64,000 nucleotides of DNA from Mongoliimonas terrestris. Its GTDB lineage: Bacteria > Pseudomonadota > Alphaproteobacteria > Rhizobiales > Pleomorphomonadaceae. A model generated the notes under the pieces. That model saw only the letters and a list, made by a program, of their open reading frames with translations, made no database searches and was not told the origin of the DNA. Location of the stretch: contig NZ_MSIG01000010.1 in NCBI RefSeq assembly GCF_001927285.1, forward strand, positions 62,001 through 126,000, read 5' to 3'. The position numbers and the translations under genes were made by a program. Shown in pieces: positions 19,142 through 27,389 of the stretch (position 1 is its first letter; each line of letters begins with the position of its first letter).

Positions 19142-19443
19142 GGTATCCCCCTGTTCATTGCTGGTCGAAGCGAAGCCATCGGGCGGCTGACCGCTTTCTC
19201 GGGGGACTTTGGACAGTCGGACCGCCGCGGGGTATACGTCGATTGACGCAATTCGCGACGCGGCGAGAATGCGTGCAGTTGCACTTTTTTTGGTCAGAAA
19301 TTGCCCGATTGGAGGCTGACCGTCCCGGCGGGCGGCGGTTGCGCGCCTCTTGCATGGGACGCGGCGCGGTGCTGGCCGGACCGCCGCGGACACGCGATCG
19401 ACGATGGGCTGCCGCGGGTCCGGGGCGGCGAGATGGGAGCGGC
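19142..19443. promoter_or_regulatory. divergent control region between urtA and the NCS1-kinase gene
   Basis: A 302-base shared upstream region. It holds the palindrome GTGCAGTTGCAC (19273-19284) followed by a run of T, in the only AT-rich part of the gap, and a TATAC at about 19232. The arrangement suggests one or two promoters and an operator serving urtA and the sensor gene. I found no sigma-54 -24/-12 box with correct spacing. Confidence 0.4.
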
Positions 19444-22400
19444 ATGACGGGGCGGCAGCGCATCATTCCGGTGAGACGGCAGTACAACCAGTGGGTCGCG
19501 AACGAGACCCTGGAGGACTATGCCCTTCGCTTCACCGCCAAGCGGGCGCGCCGCTGGTCCGCCACCCGGGTGGCGCAGACCGCCATCGGGGCGATCTCCT
19601 TCCTGGCGCTGGAGGCGATCGGCGGCGCCATCACGCTTTCCTACGGCTTTACCAACGCCGTCGCCGCCATCCTGATCGTCGGCGCCATCATCTTCGCCAC
19701 CGGGCTGCCGATCAGCCTCTACGCGGCCCGCTACGGGGTCGACATCGATCTGCTCACCCGCGGCGGCGGCTTCGGCTACATCGGCTCCACCGCCACCTCG
19801 CTGGTCTACGCCACCTTCACCTTCATCCTCTTCGCCATCGAGGCGGCTATCATGGCGACGGCGCTGGAGCTCTGCTTCGGCGTGCCGCTCTGGCTCGGCT
19901 ACATCCTCAGCTCCGTCGCCGTCATCCCGCTGGTGACCCACGGCGTTGCCTGGATCAGCCGCTTCCAGCTCGCCACCCAGCCGCTCTGGATCGTCCTGAA
20001 CCTGCTGCCGCTGCCCTTCATTCTCCTCGCAGACTGGAGCACGGTGGAGCGCTGGACCGGCTTTGCCGGCCTGGCGCCGCCGGCCGGCACCAACGACGGG
20101 TTCGATCTCCTCCGGTTCGGCGGCGCCGCGTCCGTGATCCTGGCGCTCCTGCCGCAAATTGGCGAGCAGGTGGACATCCTGCGCTTCATGCCGGCGAAAA
20201 CCCGGGAGAACCGCGCCGGCTGGATCGTGTCGCTCCTTGCCGCCGGGCCGGGCTGGATCGTCCTCGGCATCCCGAAGCTCCTGTTCGGGTCCTTCCTGGC
20301 GGTGGTGGTGCTGGAGGCCGGCGTCGGGTCCGAGCACGCGGCCGAGCCCGCCTACATGTACAAGGTGGCGTTCGACTACGTCTTCCCGACCGAGTGGATG
20401 GTGCTCGCCGCGACGGCCCTCCTGGTGGTGGTCTCGCAGCTGAAGATCAATGTGATGAACGCCTATGCGGGCTCGCTCGCCTGGTCGAACTTCTTCTCGC
20501 GCCTCACCCACAGCCATCCGGGCCGGGTGGTGTGGCTGATGTTCAACGTGGTGATCGCTCTTCTCCTGATGGAGCTCGGCATCTACCGGGCGCTGGAACA
20601 GACCCTCGGCCTCTTCGCCATCGTGGCGGTCGCCTGGCTCGGCGCGCTCGTGGCGGACCTCGGCATCAACAAGCCGCTCGGCCTGTCGCCGCCCGGCATC
20701 GAGTTCAAGCGCGCCCACTTGCACGACGTGAACCCGGTCGGCGTCGGCGCCATGGGGCTTGCCATCGCGGCGGCGCTCGCCGCCCTCTCCGGCGTCTTCG
20801 GGCCCGAGGCCCAGGCGCTCGCGCCCTTCGTCGCGCTTGCGGTGTCGCTCGTCGCGGCGCCGCTGATCGCGGTCGCCACCGGCGGCCGGTTCGCCCTCGC
20901 CCGCAAGCCGCGCCGGGCCTGGGCCGGCAAGGGCCAGATCGAGTGCCGGGTCTGCGAGAACCCGTTCGAGCCGGAGGACATGGCCTTCTGCCCCGCCTAC
21001 TCGGCGCCGATCTGCTCGCTCTGCTGCTCGCTCGACGCCCGCTGCCACGACCTCTGCAAGCCGAAGGCGCGCTTCCAGACCCAGGTGATCGGCGCGCTCA
21101 AGCGGGTGCTGCCGCGCCGCGCCGGCGAGCGGCTGAACCCCAGCCTCGTCCAGTACGGCGGCGGACTGCTCCTCTCGGCCGCGGTCATCAGCCTGGTGCT
21201 CGGCCTTATCCACGCCCAGGTGCCGCAGACGGACCCGGCCCACACGGCCACCATCGAGCGGGCGCTCTGGGGCGCCTTCTTCGTGCTCCTCATCGTCGCC
21301 GGCATCGTCACCTGGTTCTTCGTGCTCGCTCAGGAGAGCCGGCGCGTCGCCCAGGAGGAGAGCGCCCGCCAGACCGCCCTCCTCCTTCAGGAGATCGAGG
21401 CGCACCGGCGCACGGACGCGGCGCTGCAGCGCGCCAAGGAGGTGGCCGAGGCGGCCAACCTCGCCAAGAGCCGCTACGTGGTCGGCCTCAGCCACGAACT
21501 CCGCACGCCGCTGAACGCGGTGCTCGGCTACGCCCAGCTGATGGAGCGCGACCCGACCCTGCCGGACGCGCCGCGCGGCAGCGTCGGCATCATCCGCAAG
21601 AGCGCCGAGCACCTGTCGCGGCTGATCGAGGGCCTCCTCGACATCTCCCGCATCGAGGCTGGCCGGATGCAGATCCAGCAGACGGAGGTGCGCCTCGCCG
21701 ACCTGATCGACCCGCTGGTGGACATGTTCCGCATGCAGGCGCGGGAAAAGGGCCTGGAGTTCCGCTACATCCGGCCGGAGACCCTGCCAGCCGTGGTCCG
21801 CGCCGACGAGAAGCGCCTCCGCCAGGTGCTGATCAATCTTCTCTCCAACGCCATCAAGTTCACCGAGAGCGGCCACGTCACCTTGCGGCTCGCCTACCGC
21901 AGCCAGATCGCCACCCTGTCCGTGGAGGACAGCGGCATCGGCATCCCGCCGGACGACCTGGCGCGGGTCTACGAGCCGTTCGAGCGGGGCTCGGAGGCCC
22001 GCGCCCAGGCGACGCCGGGCCTGGGGCTCGGGCTCACCATCACCAAGATGCTGGTGGAGCTGATGGGCGGCGACATCAACGCCGAGAGCGGCCCGGCGGG
22101 AAGCGTCTTCCGGGTGCGCCTGATGCTGGCGACCGTGCATGCGCCGCGCGCCCTGCCGCCGACCGCCGCCCGGGTGGTGGGCTATACGGGCGACCGGCGG
22201 ACCGTCGTGGTGGCGGACGACGACGCCACGCACAGAGGCCTCGTGCGCGACATCCTGGTGCCGCTCGGCTTCGCGGTCCTTGAAGCCGCGGACGGTCCGT
22301 CCTGCCTCACGCTCGTGGAGGCGGTGCGGCCGGATCTCTTCCTGCTCGACGTCTCCATGCCCGGCATGAACGGCTTCGCGCTCGCCCACGCGCTCCGCGC

Positions 22401-22851
22401 CGCGGGCCATGACGCGCCCATTCTGATGCTCTCGGCGAACCTTGCCGACGCGCCGCCGGGGGAGGTCGGCGCCCCGCACGACGGCACCATGACGAAGCCG
22501 TTCAGCCTGTCCGCCCTCCTGGAGCGGATCGGCGCCCTGACCGGCCTCACCTGGATCGAGGGACCGGACGGCGCGGCCGGCCCGGTCGCCGGCCTCCGTC
22601 CCATGACGACAGCGGCCGCCACGACGCCGGCGGAAGGCACGCCGGCCACCATCTCGCCGGGTGCGGCGCACGTGCGCGAACTGGTCCAGCTCGGGCGCAT
22701 CGGCTATGTGCGCGGCATCGAGGCCAAGCTCGCCGAACTGGAGGCCGACGAGTCGGCCCGGCCGCTGGTGGAGGACCTTCGCGACTACGTGCGCCGGTTC
22801 GATTTCCGCGGCTACCTCAAGCGGCTGGAGGCGCTCGACGATGCCCCCTGA
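19444..22851 (+). CDS. NCS1-type permease fused to hybrid histidine kinase
   Basis: An 1135-residue membrane sensor. Residues ~1-480 are an NCS1 (nucleobase/hydantoin/cytosine symporter) fold starting with NETLEDYALRFTAKRARRWS and having about 12 hydrophobic helices. Residues 501-538 hold eight Cys (501, 504, 516, 524, 527, 528, 534, 538) and His535, a probable zinc knuckle. Two more membrane helices (~560-625) and a coiled coil lead to HisKA (SHELRTPLN, His684), HATPase (NLLSNAIKF, SGIGIPPDD, GLGLGLTI) and a receiver with Asp969, then a helical tail. ATG 19444 has GGGAG upstream. It is divergent from urtA, and its end overlaps the regulator gene by 11 bases. Inference: it senses or imports a nitrogen compound, by analogy with the SLC5-kinase CbrA. 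Confidence 0.9.
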   Translation: MTGRQRIIPVRRQYNQWVANETLEDYALRFTAKRARRWSATRVAQTAIGAISFLALEAIGGAITLSYGFTNAVAAILIVGAIIFATGLPISLYAARYGVDIDLLTRGGGFGYIGSTATSLVYATFTFILFAIEAAIMATALELCFGVPLWLGYILSSVAVIPLVTHGVAWISRFQLATQPLWIVLNLLPLPFILLADWSTVERWTGFAGLAPPAGTNDGFDLLRFGGAASVILALLPQIGEQVDILRFMPAKTRENRAGWIVSLLAAGPGWIVLGIPKLLFGSFLAVVVLEAGVGSEHAAEPAYMYKVAFDYVFPTEWMVLAATALLVVVSQLKINVMNAYAGSLAWSNFFSRLTHSHPGRVVWLMFNVVIALLLMELGIYRALEQTLGLFAIVAVAWLGALVADLGINKPLGLSPPGIEFKRAHLHDVNPVGVGAMGLAIAAALAALSGVFGPEAQALAPFVALAVSLVAAPLIAVATGGRFALARKPRRAWAGKGQIECRVCENPFEPEDMAFCPAYSAPICSLCCSLDARCHDLCKPKARFQTQVIGALKRVLPRRAGERLNPSLVQYGGGLLLSAAVISLVLGLIHAQVPQTDPAHTATIERALWGAFFVLLIVAGIVTWFFVLAQESRRVAQEESARQTALLLQEIEAHRRTDAALQRAKEVAEAANLAKSRYVVGLSHELRTPLNAVLGYAQLMERDPTLPDAPRGSVGIIRKSAEHLSRLIEGLLDISRIEAGRMQIQQTEVRLADLIDPLVDMFRMQAREKGLEFRYIRPETLPAVVRADEKRLRQVLINLLSNAIKFTESGHVTLRLAYRSQIATLSVEDSGIGIPPDDLARVYEPFERGSEARAQATPGLGLGLTITKMLVELMGGDINAESGPAGSVFRVRLMLATVHAPRALPPTAARVVGYTGDRRTVVVADDDATHRGLVRDILVPLGFAVLEAADGPSCLTLVEAVRPDLFLLDVSMPGMNGFALAHALRAAGHDAPILMLSANLADAPPGEVGAPHDGTMTKPFSLSALLERIGALTGLTWIEGPDGAAGPVAGLRPMTTAAATTPAEGTPATISPGAAHVRELVQLGRIGYVRGIEAKLAELEADESARPLVEDLRDYVRRFDFRGYLKRLEALDDAP

Positions 22852-23758
22852 CCCGGTGCGGCGGCGCGACACCATCCTGGTGGTGGACGACAGCCCGCAG
22901 ACCCTCCGGCTCCTCACCGACGCCCTCGACGCGACGGGCGCCATGGTGCTCGTCGCCCTCGGCGGCGAGGAGGCGCTGGAGCTCGTCCGCCAGATCACGC
23001 CGGACGTCATCCTGATGGACGCCGTGATGCCGGGGATCGACGGCTTCGAGACCTGCCGCCGGCTGAAGGCTGGGCCGCTCGCCCATGTGCCGGTGATCTT
23101 CATGACCGGCCTTAGCGAGACCGAGCACATCATCGCGGGCCTGGAGGCCGGCGGGGTGGACTATGTGACGAAGCCGCTGGTGCTCGACACCCTGATGGCG
23201 CGGATCCGGGTGCATCTCGCCAACGCCCGCGCCGCCCAGAGCGCCCGCGCCGCCCTCGACACCGCCGGCCGCCACCTGCTGGCGACCGACGGCGAGGGGC
23301 GGATCCGCTGGTCGACGCCCCAGGCGGCGCACCTGCTCGGGGTGGTGGCGCCGGACGCGGCGGAACGCACCATCCTGCCGCCGACGGCGATCGCCTGGCT
23401 GAAGAACATCGATACGCGGCCGGACGAAGCGGGCTTCGAAATCGCCGCGCCGGGCGGGCCCAGCCTCACCCTTTCCTTCGTCGGCCGGGTCGGCGGGGAC
23501 GAGTATCTGTTCCGCCTGATCGGCGAGGACGGCGACGCGCGGATCCTGCTTCTCAAGGAACGGTTCCAGATGACCAACCGGGAGGCTGAGGTGCTGCACT
23601 GGATCGCCCACGGCAAGTCCAACCGCGACATCGCCGACATCCTCGGGCTCAGCCCGCGCACGGTGAACAAGCACCTGGAGCAGGTCTACGCCAAGCTCGG
23701 CGTGGAGAACCGCTCCTCCGCCGCCGTGTTGGCACTCCGCGCGCTGGGGGAGACGTGA
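22841..23758 (+). CDS. LuxR-type response regulator, partner of the NCS1-kinase
   Basis: A 305-residue regulator. The receiver spans residues ~10-125 with acidic pair VVDDS, phospho-acceptor Asp60 in VILMDAVMPG and Lys in DYVTKPL. A middle region (~135-235) looks like a degenerate PAS domain (LLATDGEGRIRWSTPQA). The LuxR/NarL helix-turn-helix fills the C-terminus: MTNREAEVLHWIAHGKSNRD and LGLSPRTVNKHLEQVYAKLG. ATG 22841 lies inside the end of the kinase gene, so the two are translationally coupled and should form one phosphorelay. Likely targets are urtABCDE and its own operon, by position only. Confidence 0.9.
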   Translation: MPPDPVRRRDTILVVDDSPQTLRLLTDALDATGAMVLVALGGEEALELVRQITPDVILMDAVMPGIDGFETCRRLKAGPLAHVPVIFMTGLSETEHIIAGLEAGGVDYVTKPLVLDTLMARIRVHLANARAAQSARAALDTAGRHLLATDGEGRIRWSTPQAAHLLGVVAPDAAERTILPPTAIAWLKNIDTRPDEAGFEIAAPGGPSLTLSFVGRVGGDEYLFRLIGEDGDARILLLKERFQMTNREAEVLHWIAHGKSNRDIADILGLSPRTVNKHLEQVYAKLGVENRSSAAVLALRALGET

Positions 23759-23791
23759 CCATGTCGACCGCCACGGACGCGAGACCGCACG

Positions 23792-23819
23792 TTCCAAACA
23801 CCGCGCCATCCGGTATACA
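23792..23819 (+). promoter_or_regulatory. possible promoter of the SDR gene
   Basis: TTCCAA (23792-23797), 16 bases, TATACA (23814-23819), 48 bases before the SDR start. The -10 element is good, the -35 weak. Confidence 0.35.
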
Positions 23820-23867
23820 GCTTGCACAGGACCCACGCCGATCCCGAGCGGGATTGAGGAGCGCCCC

Positions 23868-24626
23868 ATGACATCGACCGAGTCGACCCCGGAACGCCGC
23901 ACCATCGTGCTGACCGGTGCCAGCCGCGGCATCGGACACGCCACCGTGAAGCGCTTCTCCGCGGCGGGGTGGCGGGTGATCACCTGCTCGCGTCAGCCCT
24001 TCTCCGACAAGTGCCCGTGGCCGATGGGCCCGGAGGACCACATCCAGGTGGATCTCTCCGACCCGGAGAACCTCGGCAACGCGGTCGCCGAGATGCGCGG
24101 GCGCCTGGAGGAGAACGGCGGCCGGCTCGACGCCCTCGTCAACAACGCCGGCATCAGCCCGAAGGACGACCACGGCAAGCGGCTCGACAGCATCGTGACG
24201 CCCATCCACCAGTGGCGGACGGTGTTCCAGGTGAACTTCTTCGCCCCGCTCCTCCTCGCCCGCGGCCTTTTCCACGAGCTGAAGCGGGCGGGCGGATCGG
24301 TGGTCAACGTCACCTCCATCGCGGGCGCTCGGGTGCACCCGTTCGCCGGATCGGCCTACAGCACCTCCAAGGCGGCGCTCGCCTCGCTGACCCGCGAAAT
24401 GGCGGCCGACTTCGGTCCGCACGGCATCCGGGTGAACGCGATCGCGCCCGGCGAGATCGACACGTCCATTCTCTCTCCCGGCACCGAGAAGATGATCGAC
24501 GACATCCCGCTGCGGCGGCTCGGCCAGCCGGCCGAGGTCGCCGACACGATCTACTATCTCTGCACCCAGGCGTCGTCCTACGTCACCGGCGCGGAAATCC
24601 ATGTGAACGGCGGCCAGCACGTGTGA
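23868..24626 (+). CDS. short-chain dehydrogenase/reductase (SDR)
   Basis: A 252-residue classical SDR. The nucleotide-binding motif is TGASRGIG (residues 16-23), the NNAG motif follows at DALVNNAGIS, and the catalytic pair is Tyr164 and Lys168 in YSTSK, with Ser in VTSIAG. The C-terminal PAEVADTIYYLCTQ and TGAEIHVNGGQ are typical. It should use NAD(H) or NADP(H) on an unknown alcohol or ketone. It follows the response regulator by 109 bases with its own possible promoter, so it need not belong to that operon. Confidence 0.88.
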   Translation: MTSTESTPERRTIVLTGASRGIGHATVKRFSAAGWRVITCSRQPFSDKCPWPMGPEDHIQVDLSDPENLGNAVAEMRGRLEENGGRLDALVNNAGISPKDDHGKRLDSIVTPIHQWRTVFQVNFFAPLLLARGLFHELKRAGGSVVNVTSIAGARVHPFAGSAYSTSKAALASLTREMAADFGPHGIRVNAIAPGEIDTSILSPGTEKMIDDIPLRRLGQPAEVADTIYYLCTQASSYVTGAEIHVNGGQHV

Positions 24627-24757
24627 GGACCATCGGAAGGGTCGGCGCCGAGCCGAGACCTGTCAATTCGAGTCTCAGCATAAATACATAATATAGTGGG
24701 TTCTTTAACAGTTATGGGGCGATCGTCTGCTGCAGCCACCCAGCAGCAGGAATTTCA

Positions 24758-26470
24758 ATGCGCCTCTACACGCTCTTTTCACTGCCGATGCTGATCAGCA
24801 CGATGGCCGTAGGCGCCGTCCTGCTCACGGCGTCCGTTCTGGCCGGCCTTGTCACCTGGTCCACGTACGGCGAAGTTTCAGAGCGCGCCATCGCCGAACA
24901 GGCGCATGCCCTCGGCGTGGCGGCTTCGCTGATCGAACGGGACATGGCCGGGACCACCGTCGAGCGTGCCGCCGATGGAACGCCCAGGCGGATCACCATG
25001 ACCGCCGTGCCGGCGATCGAGGATCACCGACTGGTCGACGAGGTCAGCCTGCTGACCGGCGGCGCCGTTACGCTCTTCGCCTATGACGCGGCCGTGGACG
25101 ACTTCGTGCGCGTCACCACGTCGGTGCGCACGGTGGAGGGCGCGCGGGCCGTGGGAACGCGCCTCGGCGCGGGCCATCCGGCATTCGGGGCCATGAAGCG
25201 TCTGGAGGCCTATTCGGGCGAGGCGACGATCCTGGATCAGCCCTTCTATACCAGCTACCAGCCCATCGGTGGCCCCGGCGGGGCTGTGGTCGGCATCCTG
25301 TTCGCCGGCATTCCGAAGGCGGTGGTCGCCGCCTCCGCGGCTTCGCTCGTACAGGGAACGCTCGTGGCGAGCGTCGTGCTTGCGCTCATCCTGTCGCCGA
25401 TCGCGGTCCTGGTCGCCCGCCGGCTGGTCAGGCCGATCCCCGATCTTGCGGCCGTGATGGCGCGAATGGCCGAGGATCGGTTCGACGACGCCATCCCGCT
25501 CACTGAGGCCAAGGGCGAACTCGGCGCCATGGCGCGCGCCGTCCAGGTGTTCCGCAACGCCGGGATCGACCGCCAGCGCCTTGCGGCGTCGCAGGCCGCC
25601 CAGGCAAAGGCCGCCGAGGCCCGGCAGGCGGCGGTGGACAAGGCCATCTCGGTGTTCAAAGGCGACGTGAACGCGGCGCTCGGATCCGTCGCCTCCACCA
25701 TGCGGGAGATGCGGGAGACAGCCTCCCGGCTCGACGGCGCCTCGCGCGGGACGGCGGAGAACGCCCGCGAGGCGGCGAGCGCCTCCGAACAGGCCGCCAA
25801 CAACGTGCAGACCGTGGCGAGCGCCGCGGAGGAACTGGCCTCCTCGATCGGGGAGATCACCGATCAGGTCAACCGCACCACCGACGTGGTGGCCAAGGCG
25901 GCCGTCGCCACCAACGCGGCCAACGCCAAGGTGGCAAGCCTCGTCCAGTCCGCCGCCAAGATCGGCGAGGTGGTCACGCTCATCCAGGCGATTGCCGAGC
26001 AGACCAACCTCCTCGCCCTCAATGCCACCATCGAGGCGGCCCGCGCCGGCGAGGCCGGCCGCGGGTTCGCCGTGGTGGCGAGCGAGGTGAAGTCGCTGGC
26101 CGCCCAGACCGGCCGCGCCACCGAGGAGATCGCCGCCCAGGTGTCGGGCATCCAGACCTCCACGGGCGACGCGGTCACGGCCATCGAGGACATCACCGCC
26201 ACCATGCAGGAGGTGAACCGCTACACCGGCGCCATCGCGGCGGCCGTCGCCCAGCAGGGCGCCGCCACCGGCGAGATCAGCCGCAACGTCACCCACGCGG
26301 CGGCCGGAACCCAGCGGGTCAACGGCAACGTGGGCGCCGTGTCCCGGTCCGCCACCGAAACCATCCAGACCGCCGAGAGCGTCGCCAATGCCTCGGCCAC
26401 CGTGTCGTCGGAGACCAAACGTCTTGAGGAAAGCGTCGGCCGCTTCCTTGCCAGCGTGGCGGCCGCCTGA
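24758..26470 (+). CDS. methyl-accepting chemotaxis protein with single Cache domain
   Basis: A 570-residue chemoreceptor. The first membrane helix is at residues ~11-34; a periplasmic Cache domain of the Cache_3/Cache_2 type follows (~35-200, with TLFAYD and [18 protein letters not shown]); the second helix is at ~205-227; HAMP at ~228-280; and the cytoplasmic signalling domain at ~300-560, with the hairpin tip [19 protein letters not shown]. There is no CheR/CheB-docking pentapeptide at the C-terminus. The ligand is unknown. Upstream bases 24660-24715 are strikingly AT-rich and probably hold its promoter. A perfect hairpin ends the gene. Confidence 0.93.
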   Translation: MRLYTLFSLPMLISTMAVGAVLLTASVLAGLVTWSTYGEVSERAIAEQAHALGVAASLIERDMAGTTVERAADGTPRRITMTAVPAIEDHRLVDEVSLLTGGAVTLFAYDAAVDDFVRVTTSVRTVEGARAVGTRLGAGHPAFGAMKRLEAYSGEATILDQPFYTSYQPIGGPGGAVVGILFAGIPKAVVAASAASLVQGTLVASVVLALILSPIAVLVARRLVRPIPDLAAVMARMAEDRFDDAIPLTEAKGELGAMARAVQVFRNAGIDRQRLAASQAAQAKAAEARQAAVDKAISVFKGDVNAALGSVASTMREMRETASRLDGASRGTAENAREAASASEQAANNVQTVASAAEELASSIGEITDQVNRTTDVVAKAAVATNAANAKVASLVQSAAKIGEVVTLIQAIAEQTNLLALNATIEAARAGEAGRGFAVVASEVKSLAAQTGRATEEIAAQVSGIQTSTGDAVTAIEDITATMQEVNRYTGAIAAAVAQQGAATGEISRNVTHAAAGTQRVNGNVGAVSRSATETIQTAESVANASATVSSETKRLEESVGRFLASVAAA

Positions 26471-26514
26471 GCCGCGAACGACGTGGGGCGCGAAGCGCCA
26501 GGCTGCCGAAACAA

Positions 26515-26554
26515 CGAAAGGGCCGGACGGGGTGCACCCCGTCCGGCCCTTTCG
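26515..26554. terminator. bidirectional terminator between MCP and coxM genes
   Basis: A perfect 40-base palindrome with arms of 20 bases (CGAAAGGGCCGGACGGGGTG and its complement), with runs of A and T at its ends. It lies between convergent genes and should end transcription from both sides. Confidence 0.8.
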
Positions 26555-26575
26555 CGTTTCATACCAAGCCCGTCG

Positions 26576-27373
26576 TCAGCCGAGCGCCGCCACCGCGCGC
26601 TTGGCCATCACCTTGACGAGATTGGCCCGGTAGGCCGCGTCGCCGTGGATGTCGGAAAGCATCGCCGAGGCGTCCGCCGTCAGGCCGTCGAGGGCCGCCG
26701 GCGTCATAGTGCCGGCGAGCGCCGCTTCCGCGTCGGCCCAGCGGAACACGCCGTCGGAGCCGGCGCCGGTCACCGCCACGCGCACCGTGCCGCCGGTCAC
26801 CGCCACGAACACGCCCGCCATGGCATAGCGCGACGCCGGGTTGGCGAACTTGGCGTAGGCCGCCTTCTCCGGCACCGGGAAGACGAAGCGGACGATGATC
26901 TCGTCCTCGTCGAGGGCGGTGGTGAACATGCCGGCGAAGAAGTCGTCCGCCGGAATTTCCCGCTTGGTGGTCACCACGGTCGCGCCGAGGCCGAGCACCG
27001 CCGACGGATAGTCGGCGGCCGGGTCGTTGTTGGCGACCGATCCGCCGATGGTGCCGAGGTGCCGCACGTGCGGGTCGCCGATGCCGCCGGCGAGCTTGGC
27101 GAGCGCCGGGATGGCGGCCTTCACGTCGGCGGAGGTGTTGACCTCCGCGTGGGTGGTGCCCGCCCCGATGGTCACGGTGCCGCCGGAGACCGTGATCCCC
27201 TTCAACTCGGCGATCTTGCCGAGGTCGATGAGGTTGGCCGGCGCGGCGAGCCGCTGCTTCATGGTCGGGATCAGAGTCTGGCCGCCCGCGAGCAGCTTCA
27301 CGTCCTCCGCGGAGGCAAGCAGCGAGGCCGCTTCCGTGACGGACGACGGCCGGTGATAGGTGGTCTGGTACAT
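26576..27373 (-). CDS. coxM: molybdenum hydroxylase FAD subunit, CoxM-like
   Basis: A 265-residue FAD-binding subunit of the xanthine oxidase / CO dehydrogenase family. FAD-binding marks are LLAGGQTLIPTMKQR (residues ~35-49) and GGIGDPHVRHLGTIGGSVAN (AGGxxHxQVRxxGTIGG-like, ~90-109) with NDPAADYPSAVL after it. It moves electrons from CoxS Fe-S centres to an acceptor. It lies 16 bases after coxL and ends the S-L-M operon. Confidence 0.9.
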   Translation of the reverse strand: MYQTTYHRPSSVTEAASLLASAEDVKLLAGGQTLIPTMKQRLAAPANLIDLGKIAELKGITVSGGTVTIGAGTTHAEVNTSADVKAAIPALAKLAGGIGDPHVRHLGTIGGSVANNDPAADYPSAVLGLGATVVTTKREIPADDFFAGMFTTALDEDEIIVRFVFPVPEKAAYAKFANPASRYAMAGVFVAVTGGTVRVAVTGAGSDGVFRWADAEAALAGTMTPAALDGLTADASAMLSDIHGDAAYRANLVKVMAKRAVAALG

Positions 27374-27389
27374 GGGGGTCCGTCCTCCT

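Noticed and set aside
19285..19310. Sigma-54 promoter TGGTCAGAAATTGC for the kinase gene
   Set aside because: The GG to GC distance is one base short and the -24 box is poor.
19294..23133. Very long open frame on the minus strand opposite the NCS1-kinase
   Set aside because: It is antisense to a gene with clear domains; its product is an Arg/Gly/Glu/His-rich shadow typical of high-GC third-position bias.
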